A stretch of 64,000 bases of DNA from an uncultured Bacteroidia bacterium (lineage in GTDB: Bacteria > Bacteroidota > Bacteroidia > Bacteroidales > ML635J-15). Every line of letters begins with the position of its first letter. Position 1 is the stretch's first letter. The translations under genes were made by a program, and so were the position numbers. The notes below the pieces were generated by a model. The model saw only the letters and a program-made list of their open reading frames with translations, ran no database searches and had not been told where the DNA came from. The DNA lies in the NCBI GenBank assembly GCA_902800045.1, contig CADCCZ010000004.1:236029-300028 (forward strand), written 5' to 3'. Positions 27,727-38,824 of the stretch are shown piece after piece.

Positions 27727-28173
27727 ATGGATTTAAGTTGCTTAAAACCGGCAGAAGGTTCGATAAAAGATTGTAAGAGAATTGGCCGTGGACAAGGCTC
27801 AGGAAAAGGCGGAACCTCTACCAGAGGTCATAAGGGCGCTAAGCAGAGATCCGGTTACAAGAACAAGATCGGGTTCGAAGGCGGTCAGATGCCTATCCAG
27901 AGAACTTCACCAAAATTCGGATTTAAGAATAGAAACAGAATCGAATATAAAGGTATCAACGTTTCAACAATTCAGGCTCTCGTAGAAAAGAGAAACCTTG
28001 AGGTTGTTGACATCGAAACCCTCATTAACAATGGTCTTGTTTCTAAGCGCGATCTCGTAAAGATCCTCGGAAACGGTGAATTAACTTCCAAGGTAACAGT
28101 CAAGGCTCATGCATTCTCGAAGACTGCAGCCGAAAAGATTGAAGCTCTCGGAGGTACAATTGAAAAAATTTAA
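27727..28173 (+). CDS. rplO: Ribosomal protein uL15
   Basis: Late-assembly large-subunit protein, 148 residues. The Gly-rich N-terminal part (GRGQGSGKGGTSTRGHKGAK) and GFEGGQMPIQRTSPKFGF are typical. It lies 6 bases before secY. Confidence 0.98.
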   Translation: MDLSCLKPAEGSIKDCKRIGRGQGSGKGGTSTRGHKGAKQRSGYKNKIGFEGGQMPIQRTSPKFGFKNRNRIEYKGINVSTIQALVEKRNLEVVDIETLINNGLVSKRDLVKILGNGELTSKVTVKAHAFSKTAAEKIEALGGTIEKI

Positions 28174-28179
28174 TTTAGT

Positions 28180-29517
28180 ATGAAAAGATTTTTTAGTACA
28201 ATAAAGAATATATTCAAGATTGAGGATCTCCGTTCGAGAATACTCCTCACTCTTGGATTCATTCTTATTTACAGACTTGGAGCTCACATCGTTCTTCCTG
28301 GTGTAAACCCGAACGAACTGTCAGCCTTGTCGAAGCAAACTTCAGAAGGTGTTCTGAGTTTGTTGGATATGTTTTCTGGTGGTGCATTCTCTAATGCTTC
28401 TATATTTGCATTGGGTATCATGCCATACATTTCGGCAAGCATCGTTGTCCAGCTTTTGGGCATCGCAGTTCCTTATTTCCAGAGATTGCAGCGTGAAGGC
28501 GAGAGTGGAAGAAAGAAGATCAATCAGATAACAAGATTCTTGACGATTGCAATTCTTCTCATCCAGGCTCCATCGTACATTGCAAACTTGCGTGCACAAT
28601 TGGTCCACACTCCTGGTGCAATTGTTGATGGTGGTATGTTCTTTACAATCTCATCTACAATTATCCTAACAGCAGGAACTATGTTCATATTGTGGCTTGG
28701 TGAAAGAATTACCGACAAGGGCGTCGGAAACGGTATTTCCTTGCTCATCATGGTTGGTATCATCGCCAGACTTCCATATGCTCTAGCTGGAGAATGTGTC
28801 ACTCGTTTTGAGCAGGCTGGTGGTGGACTTCTTGTCCTCCTTATCGAACTTGTTGTTCTTTTCATCGTGTTCGTGCTTGCTATTGCTTTGGTACAGGCTG
28901 TACGTAAGATTCCGGTACAATACGCTAAGCGTGTTGTCGGCAACAAGCAGTACGGTGGCGTAAGACAGTACATACCTCTGAAGGTTAATGCTGCCGGCGT
29001 TATGCCTATCATCTTCGCTCAGGCTCTTATGTTCCTGCCGATCATGTTCGCAGGTTTCAGCTCAGAGGGTGGCGGATTTGTAGCTGCATTTGCCGATTAT
29101 ACTGGATTCTGGTACAACTTCACCTTCGCAGTGCTGATTATAGTCTTCACGTATTTCTATACAGCAGTGACTATCAATCCACGTCAGATGGCTGAAGACA
29201 TGAAGAAGAACGGTGGTTTCATCCCAGGTGTAAAGCCAGGAAACAAGACTGTTGAATTTTTGGACGATATCATGTCTAAGATAACATTGCCAGGTTCTAT
29301 TTTCTTGGCAATCATCGCAATCCTTCCTGCTTTCGCAAGATTGCTTGGTGTAAACAGCCAGTTTGCACAGTTCTACGGTGGTACATCATTGTTGATTTTG
29401 GTAGGTGTTATTCTCGACACACTCCAGCAGATTGAAAGCCACTTGTTGATGCGCCACTACGACGGATTGACAAAGTCGGGAAGAATTAAAGGCAGAGGCT
29501 CTGTTTCTGCAATGTAA
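28180..29517 (+). CDS. secY: Preprotein translocase subunit SecY
   Basis: Channel of the Sec translocon in the inner membrane. It has 445 residues and ten membrane helices. Recognisable parts are EDLRSRILLTLGFILIYRLG near the start, the plug region FSGGAFSNASIFALGIMPYI, and the C5 cytoplasmic loop GQKTKEFL-like stretch ahead of the final helices. The gene keeps the spc-operon position after rplO. It is followed directly by map, with no adk in between. Confidence 0.98.
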   Translation: MKRFFSTIKNIFKIEDLRSRILLTLGFILIYRLGAHIVLPGVNPNELSALSKQTSEGVLSLLDMFSGGAFSNASIFALGIMPYISASIVVQLLGIAVPYFQRLQREGESGRKKINQITRFLTIAILLIQAPSYIANLRAQLVHTPGAIVDGGMFFTISSTIILTAGTMFILWLGERITDKGVGNGISLLIMVGIIARLPYALAGECVTRFEQAGGGLLVLLIELVVLFIVFVLAIALVQAVRKIPVQYAKRVVGNKQYGGVRQYIPLKVNAAGVMPIIFAQALMFLPIMFAGFSSEGGGFVAAFADYTGFWYNFTFAVLIIVFTYFYTAVTINPRQMAEDMKKNGGFIPGVKPGNKTVEFLDDIMSKITLPGSIFLAIIAILPAFARLLGVNSQFAQFYGGTSLLILVGVILDTLQQIESHLLMRHYDGLTKSGRIKGRGSVSAM

Positions 29518-29526
29518 CGATCTTTG

Positions 29527-30309
29527 ATGATTTTTATAAAGTCTGACGACGAGGTTGAGTTGACACGAAAGAGTTGTCTTTTGGTGTCGAAGACCCACGC
29601 GATGCTCGCGGCTGAAATAGCACCGGGTGTAACGACCTCGAAGTTGGACAAATTGGCAAAGGAATTTATTCTGGATAACGGTGGCATTCCGGGATTCCTC
29701 AACTACAACGGCTTTCCAAACACCTTGTGTGTTTCGGTAAACGATGCGGTTGTTCACGGAATTCCATCAAGTCTGGAATTAAAGGATGGTGATATTGTTT
29801 CCATCGATTGTGGAGCGCTGATGAACGGCTTCTACGGAGATTCCTGCTATACCTTCGAGGTCGGTGAAGCCGAGCCGGCAGTAAGGGCATTGTTGGTGTG
29901 TACAAAGGAATGTCTTTACAAAGGAATAGAGCAGGCCGTAGTTGGAAAGCGGATAGGAGATATTGGAAATGCCGTACAGAAGCATGCAGAGTCCCACGGA
30001 TATTCGGTTGTCGAGGAACTGGTCGGTCACGGTGTCGGACATTTCTTGCACGAGGAGCCAAGCATACCGAACTTTGGTAGAGCTGGCAAGGGCTTGAAAC
30101 TGAAAGAACGGATGATCATAGCAATCGAACCGGTTATCAATATGGGCAAACGAGCAATCGTTCAGGAGAGAGACGGATGGACAATAAAAACCAAAGATGG
30201 AAAACCATCGGCTCATTTTGAGCACACAGTGGTTGTAAAAAACGGTAAGGCAGATATTTTATCTGATTTTAGTTTAATTGAAGAAGTTTTAAAGAAAAAG
30301 AAGAATTAG
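29527..30309 (+). CDS. map: Methionine aminopeptidase type I, copy 2 (spc operon)
   Basis: Removes N-terminal Met from nascent proteins. It has 260 residues without the N-terminal extension of the other copy. Metal ligands are visible: D in SIDCGA, D in YGDSCYTF, His in [16 protein letters not shown], Glu in IAIEPVI and Glu in [11 protein letters not shown] 29527 is chosen over the adjacent in-frame TTG 29524. It lies 9 bases after secY and 7 before infA. Its place in the operon ties its supply to ribosome synthesis. Confidence 0.96.
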   Translation: MIFIKSDDEVELTRKSCLLVSKTHAMLAAEIAPGVTTSKLDKLAKEFILDNGGIPGFLNYNGFPNTLCVSVNDAVVHGIPSSLELKDGDIVSIDCGALMNGFYGDSCYTFEVGEAEPAVRALLVCTKECLYKGIEQAVVGKRIGDIGNAVQKHAESHGYSVVEELVGHGVGHFLHEEPSIPNFGRAGKGLKLKERMIIAIEPVINMGKRAIVQERDGWTIKTKDGKPSAHFEHTVVVKNGKADILSDFSLIEEVLKKKKN

Positions 30310-30316
30310 TTTTTGT

Positions 30317-30535
30317 ATGGCAAAACAACTTTCTATAGAATTGGACGGAACGATTATCGAGGCGTTGTCCAATGCAATGTTCAGGGTCGAGCTGGAAGGC
30401 GGACACATAATTACTGCCCACATTTCCGGTAAGATGCGTATGCATTACATCAGGATATTGCCGGGAGATAAGGTCAGGTTGGAAATGTCGCCTTACGATT
30501 TAACTAAAGGTAGAATAACTTTTAGATACAAATAA
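30317..30535 (+). CDS. infA: Translation initiation factor IF-1
   Basis: Occupies the 30S A site during initiation; OB fold, 72 residues. Conserved parts are [36 protein letters not shown] and [11 protein letters not shown]. It lies 7 bases after map and 13 before rpmJ. Confidence 0.98.
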   Translation: MAKQLSIELDGTIIEALSNAMFRVELEGGHIITAHISGKMRMHYIRILPGDKVRLEMSPYDLTKGRITFRYK

Positions 30536-30548
30536 AAACATTATAGAG

Positions 30549-30665
30549 ATGAAAGTAAGAACGTCTGTAAAAAAGAGAAGTGACGATTGCATTATCGTCA
30601 GAAGAAAAGGAAGAGTTTACGTTATATGTAAAAAGAATCCTAAATTTAATCAACGTCAGGGTTAA
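30549..30665 (+). CDS. rpmJ: Ribosomal protein bL36
   Basis: A 38-residue large-subunit protein, beginning [14 protein letters not shown] and ending NPKFNQRQG. Of the four zinc ligands of canonical L36 (C11, C14, C27, H33) only C14 and C27 remain; position 11 is Ser and 33 is Phe, so zinc binding is probably lost. It sits between infA and rpsM, with 39 bases to rpsM. Too short for most automatic ORF calls. Confidence 0.95.
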   Translation: MKVRTSVKKRSDDCIIVRRKGRVYVICKKNPKFNQRQG

Positions 30666-30704
30666 TATTAATAGTGTTTATAAATAAAATTAAAGAAATA
30701 GAAT

Positions 30705-31070
30705 ATGGCAAGAATAGCAGGTGTAGATGTTCCGAATAACAAGCGTGGCGTAATTGCGCTTACCTACATCTTTGGAATTGGCCGCAGCAGATCGGCAACG
30801 ATTCTTCAGGAAGCCGGTGTTGACGAAGACATCAAGGCAAAAGATTGGAACGACGAGCAAATCGCAGCAATTCGTCAGGCAGTTGGAAAATACCGTCTCG
30901 AAGGTGAATTGCGTTCAGAAATTCAACTTAATATCAAGCGTTTGCAAGATATAGGTTGCTACAGGGGAATCCGTCATCGTCTTGGTTTGCCCTTGAGAGG
31001 TCAGAAGACTAAGAACAACGCAAGAACACGTAGAGGTAAAAAGAAAACTATTGCCAACAAAAAGAAATAA
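30705..31070 (+). CDS. rpsM: Ribosomal protein uS13
   Basis: Small-subunit head protein contacting the P-site tRNA and L5, 121 residues: [37 protein letters not shown] and a Lys-rich tail. First gene of the alpha-operon segment. Confidence 0.98.
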   Translation: MARIAGVDVPNNKRGVIALTYIFGIGRSRSATILQEAGVDEDIKAKDWNDEQIAAIRQAVGKYRLEGELRSEIQLNIKRLQDIGCYRGIRHRLGLPLRGQKTKNNARTRRGKKKTIANKKK

Positions 31071-31077
31071 GTAAGAT

Positions 31078-31467
31078 ATGGCTAAGAAAGCAAGAGTAAC
31101 AAAGAAGCGTGTAGTAAAAGTAGAGGCTACTGGCCTTGCTCACGTTCATACTTCGTTCAACAACATCATCGTAACGTTGACAAATAACGAAGGACAGGTT
31201 ATATCATGGTCTTCTTCAGGAAAGAACGGTTTCCGCGGAAGTAAGAAGAACACCCCGTATGCAGGACAGATGGCAGCAGAAGACTGCGGTAAGGTTGCAT
31301 ACGACTTGGGCCTCAGAAAAGTAAAGGCTTATGTAAAGGGACCGGGTGCTGGTAGAGAATCAGCTGTAAGATCGTTGCACAACATGGGTATCGAAGTTAC
31401 CGAAATCATCGACGTAACTCCATTGCCACACAACGGCTGCAGACCTCCTAAGAGAAGAAGAGTTTAA
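31078..31467 (+). CDS. rpsK: Ribosomal protein uS11
   Basis: Small-subunit platform protein, 129 residues, with [34 protein letters not shown] and the C-terminal [16 protein letters not shown]. It lies 7 bases after rpsM. Confidence 0.98.
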   Translation: MAKKARVTKKRVVKVEATGLAHVHTSFNNIIVTLTNNEGQVISWSSSGKNGFRGSKKNTPYAGQMAAEDCGKVAYDLGLRKVKAYVKGPGAGRESAVRSLHNMGIEVTEIIDVTPLPHNGCRPPKRRRV

Positions 31468-31503
31468 TTTTGGGTTTAGTGTTATTTTTAAAAGCAAAGA
31501 AAA

Positions 31504-32112
31504 ATGGCAAGATATACAGGACCGCAAACTAAAATTGCAAGAAAATTTGGTGAGCCAATCTTTGGCCCGGATAAGGTATTGGAAAGAAGAAACTTCCCTC
31601 CCGGACAGCACGGTTTTAACAAGAAGAGAAAGAAAGTTTCTGAATATGGTACTCAGCTTCGCGAAAAGCAGAAAGCTAAATATACCTACGGCGTTCTCGA
31701 AAGACAGTTCCGCAACCTTTTCAAGAAGGCTAGCAGCTCGAAGGGCGTAACTGGTGTTGTTCTGCTTCAGTTGCTCGAATCGAGACTCGACAACGTAGTT
31801 TACAGACTCGGAATTGCTCCTACAAGAGTATCGGCTCGTCAGCTCGTTTCACACCGCCACATCATGGTAAACGGTGAAATGTGCAACATTCCTTCGTTCT
31901 CGGTAAAGCCTGGTGATATCATTTCGGTTCGCGAAAGATCAAAGTCGTTGGAAATCATTACCAACAGCTTGAGCGGATTCAACCACAGCAAGTATCCGTG
32001 GATGGAATGGGACGAAGCTTCAATGTCTGGTAAGTTCATGTCGATTCCTGAAAGGGAAGACATTCCGGAAAACATAAGAGAACAGTTAATTGTCGAATTG
32101 TATTCAAAATAA
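31504..32112 (+). CDS. rpsD: Ribosomal protein uS4
   Basis: 16S rRNA assembly initiator, 202 residues. The N-terminal part ([20 protein letters not shown]) lacks the Cys cluster, so it is the zinc-free form. The S4 RNA-binding domain [21 protein letters not shown] follows. In E. coli S4 represses the alpha operon. It lies 11 bases before rpoA. Confidence 0.98.
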   Translation: MARYTGPQTKIARKFGEPIFGPDKVLERRNFPPGQHGFNKKRKKVSEYGTQLREKQKAKYTYGVLERQFRNLFKKASSSKGVTGVVLLQLLESRLDNVVYRLGIAPTRVSARQLVSHRHIMVNGEMCNIPSFSVKPGDIISVRERSKSLEIITNSLSGFNHSKYPWMEWDEASMSGKFMSIPEREDIPENIREQLIVELYSK

Positions 32113-32123
32113 AAGGTAAGTAA

Positions 32124-33116
32124 ATGTCAATTTTAGCGTTTCAAAAGCCAGATAAGGTAGTAATGCTTGAAGCTACCGATTTCTACGGAAAGTTCGAGTT
32201 CAGACCACTCGAGCCGGGTTATGGTATGACAATCGGAAATGCATTGAGAAGAATACTGCTTTCATCGCTCGAAGGTTTTGCAATTTCATCCGTAAAAATT
32301 GAGGGTGTTGACCACGAATTTTCAACAATACCCGGAGTAATGGAAGATGTTACTGAAATCATTCTCCAGCTGAAGCAGGTTCGTTTCAAGCAGCAGATTG
32401 AGGATGTCAACCACGAGAATGTTTCTGTTGTCATATCAGGACAGCAGGAGTTCAGAGCTGGTGATATCGGAAAATTCCTTTCTGGTTTCAAGATTTTGAA
32501 CCCTGATTTGCTCATTTGCCGTATGGAACCTTCTGTAACCCTCAAGATGGACTTGTCTATCATAAAGGGTAGGGGATATGTTCAGCCCGACGAAAATAGA
32601 ACTCTCGACGATACTATCGGCGTTATTCCAATCGGTTCAATCTTTACCCCGATTGTTAACGTTAAGTATTATGTAGAGAATATGCGTGTTGAGCAGAGAA
32701 CCGACTACGATAAGCTCATTATCGAAATCCAGACCGACGGTTCTATTCACCCGAAGGATGCTTTGAAGGAAGCTGCCAAGATTCTTATTCATCATTTCAT
32801 GTTGTTCTCAGACGAAAAGATTACGCTCGATACTGACGAAAAGCACGAAAAGGATGAATTCGACGAGGAAGTTCTCCGCATGAGGCAGTTGCTCAAGTCT
32901 AGACTTGTAGATCTTGACCTTTCTGTTCGTGCGCTAAATTGCTTGAAGGCTGCCGAAATCGAAACATTGGGCGACTTGGTTCAATACAATAAGTCTGACT
33001 TGCTGAAGTTCAGAAACTTCGGCAAGAAGTCACTCACCGAACTTGAGGCTCTTCTCGATATGAAGAACCTTAGCTTCGGAATGGATACATCAAAATATAA
33101 GTTGGATAAGGAATAA
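32124..33116 (+). CDS. rpoA: RNA polymerase alpha subunit
   Basis: Assembles RNA polymerase and contacts activators and UP elements. It has 330 residues. The N-terminal domain has [20 protein letters not shown] and [17 protein letters not shown]. The C-terminal domain has [23 protein letters not shown] and the [10 protein letters not shown] region. It sits between rpsD and rplQ as in the alpha operon. Confidence 0.98.
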   Translation: MSILAFQKPDKVVMLEATDFYGKFEFRPLEPGYGMTIGNALRRILLSSLEGFAISSVKIEGVDHEFSTIPGVMEDVTEIILQLKQVRFKQQIEDVNHENVSVVISGQQEFRAGDIGKFLSGFKILNPDLLICRMEPSVTLKMDLSIIKGRGYVQPDENRTLDDTIGVIPIGSIFTPIVNVKYYVENMRVEQRTDYDKLIIEIQTDGSIHPKDALKEAAKILIHHFMLFSDEKITLDTDEKHEKDEFDEEVLRMRQLLKSRLVDLDLSVRALNCLKAAEIETLGDLVQYNKSDLLKFRNFGKKSLTELEALLDMKNLSFGMDTSKYKLDKE

Positions 33117-33128
33117 TACTTTTAGAAA

Positions 33129-33599
33129 ATGAGACATAATAAGAAAGTAAATCATTTAGGAAGAAAGAGTGCTCACAGGCAGGCATTGTTGTCTAACATG
33201 GCATCTTCTCTGATTTTGCATAAGCGCATCTTCACAACTGTAGCTAAGGCTAAGGCTTTGAGAGTTTATGTAGAACCTCTGATCACAAAGGCCAAGGAAG
33301 ACTCAACTCACAACCGCAGAGTTGTTTTCAGCTACCTCGAAAACAAGGAAGCTATAACCGAACTCTTCCGCAATGTTATAGTTAAGGTTGGCGACAGACC
33401 AGGTGGATACACTCGCATCCTCAGAACTGGCAACCGCTTAGGTGATAATGCTGAAATGTGTATGATGGAACTTGTCGACTACAACGAGAACATGCTCGCT
33501 GCAAAGGAAACTAAGAAGAAAGTTCGTCGTTCACGCAAGAAAGCTGCCGACACTACAGCAGAAGCTGCTCCAGCACAGGAAGAAAAGAAGGAAGAATAG
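33129..33599 (+). CDS. rplQ: Ribosomal protein bL17 with acidic tail
   Basis: Large-subunit protein. The core ([20 protein letters not shown] to about residue 115) is standard. A tail of about 40 residues rich in Lys and then Ala/Glu ([15 protein letters not shown] at the end) extends it to 156 residues, a length often seen in Bacteroidota. It closes the ribosomal cluster before a terminator. Confidence 0.97.
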   Translation: MRHNKKVNHLGRKSAHRQALLSNMASSLILHKRIFTTVAKAKALRVYVEPLITKAKEDSTHNRRVVFSYLENKEAITELFRNVIVKVGDRPGGYTRILRTGNRLGDNAEMCMMELVDYNENMLAAKETKKKVRRSRKKAADTTAEAAPAQEEKKEE

Positions 33600-33613
33600 T
33601 TTAATTCCATCAT

Positions 33614-33645
33614 AAAAAATGGGGATACTTGTATCTCCATTTTTT
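33614..33645 (+). terminator. Terminator after rplQ
   Basis: AAAAAATGGGGATAC and GTATCTCCATTTTTT are the arms, with a TT loop and a T-run. It probably ends the long translation operon, with possible read-through into eno 26 bases on. Confidence 0.9.
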
Positions 33646-33661
33646 GTGTGTAAATACGTAA

Positions 33662-34960
<1,299 letters not shown>

Positions 34961-34979
34961 GATTTTAGGTTAATGATAG

Positions 34980-35015
34980 AAAGCACGGATGACCATAGTT
35001 GTTCGTGCTTTTTTT
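34980..35015. terminator. Bidirectional terminator between eno and comM
   Basis: AAAGCACG pairs with CGTGCTTT, followed by a T-run on the plus strand; the opposite face is less T-rich. The two genes are convergent and comM ends at 35018. Confidence 0.8.
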
Positions 35016-35017
35016 AT

Positions 35018-36556
35018 TTATTGTCCCCAGTTTTCCTTGTCCAAACTTCTGTATTGTATTGCCTCGGCGATATGTGCAGGTTGTATGTCGTCGCTATGCT
35101 CAAGGTCAGCAATGGTGCGTGCAACTTTCACTATGCGGTCGTAGGCACGGGCAGAAAGATGAAGCTTGTCCATTGCGGTCTTAAGCAAAGCAATACAGGT
35201 GCTATCCAACTTGCAGAACTCGCGAATCTGCTTCGACGACATCTGGGCATTGCAGTAAATCTTCTTGCTCTTGGCAAAACGTTTCGCCTGAACCTTGCGG
35301 GCTTCAATTACACGCTTCTGTATTTCGGAACTATGTTCGGCTGGCTGAGTATCGGCAAGTTTCTCAAATTTAACAGGCGTAACCTCAAGGTGTATATCGA
35401 TACGGTCGAGCAATGGACCCGAAATTCTGCTCATATACTTTTGCACAGCCATAGGCGTACAGGTACATTCCTTTTCGGGATGGTTGTAGTAGCCGCACGG
35501 GCAAGGGTTCATCGATGCAACAAGCATAAGACTTGCAGGATATTCCACTGTAAATTTGGCTCGTGAAATGGTTACAATCCTATCTTCCAAAGGCTGACGC
35601 ATAACTTCGAGGACTGTGCGCTTGAATTCAGGCAGTTCATCAAGGAAAAGCACTCCATTGTGCGCAAGTGAAATTTCCCCGGGCTGAGGATAAGTTCCTC
35701 CACCGACCAGGGCAACGTCCGAAATCGTATGATGCGGCGAACGGAACGGACGACGTAGCATCAGCGAATGACCTGCTTCTGTCTTTCCTGCCACCGAGTG
35801 TATCTTGGTTGTCTCAATGGCTTCATCGAGGCTCAAGGGTGGAAGTATCGACGGGATTCGTTTTGCGAGCATAGTCTTTCCCGAACCAGGAGGGCCTATC
35901 ATTATTATGTTGTGACCGCCGGCTGCCGCAATTTCGAGAGCTCGCTTTACATTCTCCTGACCTTTCACATCGGCAAAGTCGAGGTCGTTGTCGGAAAGTG
36001 ATTTCTGGAACTCGGCTTCGAGGTCAACGGTTACACGTTCCAACTGACGAGTACCATTCAAAAATTCAACTGTTTCGACAAGGTTATGTACACCGTAGAC
36101 TTCAATTCCATCAACAACGGCAGCTTCAAGGGTATTTTCGATAGGAAGAATCACACCGGCAAAACCTGCCTCCTTGGCGTTTATGGCAATTGGCAATGCA
36201 CCTTTGATTGGTTTTACGCTGCCGTCGAGCGAAAGTTCACCCATAATTATGTACTTGTCGAGCAAATCGGCTGACATTTGTTCAGAACCGGCAAGCACGC
36301 CAACAGCCATCGGCAAGTCGTAGGCAGAACCTTCCTTTCGCATATCGGCAGGAGCCATATTTATAACAATGCGCTTGCCTGGCCAGTGAAAGTTGCAGTT
36401 GCTTAGTGCACTTATCATTCGCTGTTCGCTCTCCTTGATGGCATTATCTGGAAGTCCGACAAGATAAAACTTTGCCCCATTGGAAACATTTACCTCAATT
36501 GTAATCGTCTGCGCGTTTATGCCATCGACGGCACTGCCGAAAGTCTTTACCAGCAT
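35018..36556 (-). CDS. comM: YifB/ComM-family AAA+ ATPase (Mg-chelatase-like)
   Basis: AAA+ protein related to Mg-chelatase subunits. ComM in naturally transformable bacteria is a branch-migration helicase for incoming DNA. The 512 residues comprise an N-terminal Lon-protease-like fold ([32 protein letters not shown]), Walker [15 protein letters not shown], Walker B FLDELPEF, sensor region [17 protein letters not shown] with four Cys-type residues, and a C-terminal Mg-chelatase lid. It is 3 bases downstream of the EEP-family gene, so probably co-transcribed with it. Competence itself cannot be inferred from this gene alone. Confidence 0.94.
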   Translation of the reverse strand: MLVKTFGSAVDGINAQTITIEVNVSNGAKFYLVGLPDNAIKESEQRMISALSNCNFHWPGKRIVINMAPADMRKEGSAYDLPMAVGVLAGSEQMSADLLDKYIIMGELSLDGSVKPIKGALPIAINAKEAGFAGVILPIENTLEAAVVDGIEVYGVHNLVETVEFLNGTRQLERVTVDLEAEFQKSLSDNDLDFADVKGQENVKRALEIAAAGGHNIIMIGPPGSGKTMLAKRIPSILPPLSLDEAIETTKIHSVAGKTEAGHSLMLRRPFRSPHHTISDVALVGGGTYPQPGEISLAHNGVLFLDELPEFKRTVLEVMRQPLEDRIVTISRAKFTVEYPASLMLVASMNPCPCGYYNHPEKECTCTPMAVQKYMSRISGPLLDRIDIHLEVTPVKFEKLADTQPAEHSSEIQKRVIEARKVQAKRFAKSKKIYCNAQMSSKQIREFCKLDSTCIALLKTAMDKLHLSARAYDRIVKVARTIADLEHSDDIQPAHIAEAIQYRSLDKENWGQ

Positions 36557-36559
36557 GGT

Positions 36560-37588
36560 TTATTTCTCCTTGATTATGAACGAATAAACTGGGAAATGGT
36601 CGCTGTATCCCGACTGATATGTTGTGCCGACGTAGGTACGCAGCGGATAGCCCTTGTAACGACCTTCCTTCTGCGTGAGAAACGCCTTGTTGAACACGTG
36701 GCTGGCATAATGCACGTATGTTGACTTGTCGCTACTTACGAATGCCGGGGAGAAAATCATCTGGTCGAAAAGGTTCCATCTGTCGCCGTATGCCAGCGAA
36801 CCGATTCCCTTGCGGTAAAGTTCTTCCATCGGGTCGTAGAGTTTGCCGTCCTTTACTTCTTCCTTCTTGCCAACGGTCTTGCAATATTTCTTCAAACTCT
36901 CGTTGATGGGATCGTCGTTGAGGTCGCCCATAGCGATTATCTTGGCATTGGGATTTATTGCCATAATGGAGTCGAATATTTGACGAGTAGTTGTCGCTGC
37001 TTCGGCACGACGTGGCAAACTGCGCTTTTCTCCGCCCAGTCGCGAGGGCCAGTGAAGCACTATGAAATGCATCTCCTCACCGTCGTAAATTCCCGAAACT
37101 ACAATCTGGTCGCGGGTAACAAAACCTTCCTGCTCAGATATTACGCGATGCATACGCACATTGGTAACCTTGAAGAAATCCTCCCTGTATAGCAATGCAC
37201 AGTCAACGCCACGGCGGTCTGGACCATCGATATGCACAACCTTGTAGTGGTAGGGTTTCATCGCCTCGCAGTTTACAAGGTCGTTGAGCGGTGTAATGTT
37301 CTCGACCTCGCTCACACCAACAATCATCGGAGCGGTTCCCGTAACATCTGCACCAAGCTGCACAATCACGCCACCCATACGGTCGATTTTCGAGAAATAC
37401 TTTTCGGTGTTCCAATTTTTGGGTCCTTCGGGGGTAAATTCCACATCGTTGGGTCCCGGAAGCGTATCGAAAAGGTTTTCAAGATTGTAAAATGCAATTG
37501 TTCCGATTTTGTACTCCTTCTTCTCCTGTGCAGAAACACACAATGCAAAGGCAATCAGAAATGCGAGCGGCAGAAATATCTTATGCAT
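36560..37588 (-). CDS. Secreted endonuclease/exonuclease/phosphatase-family protein
   Basis: Metal-dependent hydrolase of the EEP (DNase I-like) superfamily, 342 residues, exported by a signal peptide (IFLPLAFLIAFALCVSAQ). ATG 37588 is chosen; an open extension to 37648 would cross the -7 box at 37616-37623. Catalytic signatures are FYNLENLFD, GVSEVEN (metal Glu), VVLHWPSR-like HWPSR, MGDLNDDP (Asp/Asn) and the C-terminal SDHFPV. Members of this family in Bacteroidota may be nucleases or phosphoester hydrolases; the substrate is unknown. It heads a two-gene minus-strand unit with comM. Confidence 0.9.
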   Translation of the reverse strand: MHKIFLPLAFLIAFALCVSAQEKKEYKIGTIAFYNLENLFDTLPGPNDVEFTPEGPKNWNTEKYFSKIDRMGGVIVQLGADVTGTAPMIVGVSEVENITPLNDLVNCEAMKPYHYKVVHIDGPDRRGVDCALLYREDFFKVTNVRMHRVISEQEGFVTRDQIVVSGIYDGEEMHFIVLHWPSRLGGEKRSLPRRAEAATTTRQIFDSIMAINPNAKIIAMGDLNDDPINESLKKYCKTVGKKEEVKDGKLYDPMEELYRKGIGSLAYGDRWNLFDQMIFSPAFVSSDKSTYVHYASHVFNKAFLTQKEGRYKGYPLRTYVGTTYQSGYSDHFPVYSFIIKEK

Positions 37589-37615
37589 AATTTTTTGTTT
37601 TGTCGTAATTGACTG

Positions 37616-37623
37616 CAAATATA
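37616..37623 (-). promoter_or_regulatory. -7 box of the EEP gene
   Basis: Minus strand reads TATATTTG followed by CAGTCA, 27 bases before ATG 37588. It is part of a compact divergent promoter pair with the box at 37668. Confidence 0.6.
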
Positions 37624-37667
37624 ATGAATTCACAAACTCAATGCACAATAGACACCAGAAAAATATT

Positions 37668-37675
37668 TATCTTTG
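37668..37675 (+). promoter_or_regulatory. -7 box of the phosphatase gene
   Basis: TATCTTTG followed by CCCC, 18 bases before ATG 37694. No strong -33 TTTG is visible. Confidence 0.6.
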
Positions 37676-37693
37676 CCCCAAACAGCACAAACA

Positions 37694-38149
37694 ATGAAAC
37701 GCATCCTTTTCGTATGTCACGGCAACATTTGCCGCAGTCCTATGGCCGAATTTGTAATGAAGAAAATGGTTGCCGAAGCAGGAATCGCCGACCGGTTCGA
37801 GATTGCTTCGGCGGCAACATCAACCGAAGAAATCGGCAATCCGGTTTATCCGCCTGCACGCCGCAAACTGGCCGAACACGGAATCTCGTGCGAGGGCAAG
37901 ACGGCTCGGCAGATTACTCGCCGCGACTACGAGCACTACGACTACATTGTGGCAATGGATGTAAACAACCTGCGCAACCTTTCACGGATGCTTGGCGAAG
38001 ACAAGCTACACAAGATTTCACTATTACTGAACTATACCGACCATCCTCGCGATGTAGCCGACCCATGGTATACTGGCAATTTTGAAGCAACATGGCAAGA
38101 TGTGAATGACGGATGCAGAGGGTTGCTGGAGTATATAAAAACTACTTAA
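37694..38149 (+). CDS. Low-molecular-weight protein-tyrosine phosphatase
   Basis: Cytoplasmic phosphatase of the LMW-PTP/arsenate reductase fold, 151 residues. The P-loop VCHGNICRS has nucleophile C8 and R14; the general acid is D123 in ADPWYTG. In other bacteria such enzymes remove phosphate from tyrosine kinases that control exopolysaccharide export, but no such kinase lies nearby. ATG 37694 is used, as the frame upstream to 37673 would overlap the promoter. The stop overlaps the end of the convergent DUF2490 gene by 8 bases. Confidence 0.95.
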   Translation: MKRILFVCHGNICRSPMAEFVMKKMVAEAGIADRFEIASAATSTEEIGNPVYPPARRKLAEHGISCEGKTARQITRRDYEHYDYIVAMDVNNLRNLSRMLGEDKLHKISLLLNYTDHPRDVADPWYTGNFEATWQDVNDGCRGLLEYIKTT

Positions 38150-38819
38150 AGCTATATCCCACCCCGATATAATATATATTTGCAGGATTTTTCACCTGTA
38201 CCTCGTTGTCGGCACGAAGGTAAAAGTCGAGCGAATTGTTCTTGTTGAGCCTATATGTTACACCGACGACAGTACGCATCTCGTCAATGAAACGGGCATC
38301 TTTCTTGTACAGACGGATGAACATTTCGGTTGAGGCATACAGCTTCAGCGGCTTGCTGAAGAAACTGTATGTAATCTCGAACCTACTTCGTATATATGTT
38401 TTTGGGTTGTACTTATGATATGCATGCGATTCGTCGTAGAACGAAGCTTGATACTTCGCCCTCAGCGACAACTTGAAACTTCTTATCTTCTCAGAATATG
38501 TCAGTCCGCCACTCACTCGGTAGCGATTTTCCAAGTAGGTTTCCCTGTTTTTCAGTATATAGTCGAAGTCGGCAGAAACCTTGAAGCGACTTTCCCAGAA
38601 CGAATAACCCAATCCTGCCGACACTTTCAGTCGGTTGAATTTTTTGAAATTGCCCCATGTCTTTACCTCGCCCTCGAGCGAATAGCCAAAGCCCTTGACA
38701 ATCTTGCCGGAGTAGCCAGCACCTACGATTGCACCAAAATCGGTCGTCTGCGCATACACCGAAATGTATGGCAGACAAACCATTATAACAAACAATAATA
38801 TGATGCGAACTTTCTTCAA
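38142..38819 (-). CDS. DUF2490-type outer-membrane beta-barrel protein
   Basis: 225 residues with a signal peptide (ILLFVIMVCLPYISVYAQ). The rest is alternating polar/hydrophobic strands ending in aromatic residues (YSLEGEVKTWGNF, VSAGLGYSFWESRFKVSADFDY, IYYIGVGYSFK with a C-terminal Phe-Lys). The pattern and the closing GVGYSF match small outer-membrane barrels of the DUF2490 family. It is the last gene of the polyphosphate-polymerase operon, 5 bases after the DUF4956 gene. A porin-like or anchoring role is possible but not shown. Confidence 0.85.
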   Translation of the reverse strand: MKKVRIILLFVIMVCLPYISVYAQTTDFGAIVGAGYSGKIVKGFGYSLEGEVKTWGNFKKFNRLKVSAGLGYSFWESRFKVSADFDYILKNRETYLENRYRVSGGLTYSEKIRSFKLSLRAKYQASFYDESHAYHKYNPKTYIRSRFEITYSFFSKPLKLYASTEMFIRLYKKDARFIDEMRTVVGVTYRLNKNNSLDFYLRADNEVQVKNPANIYYIGVGYSFK

Positions 38820-38824
38820 AAAAT

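Noticed and set aside
29518..29526. adk between secY and map
   Set aside because: Nine bases separate the two genes, so adk is not in this operon.
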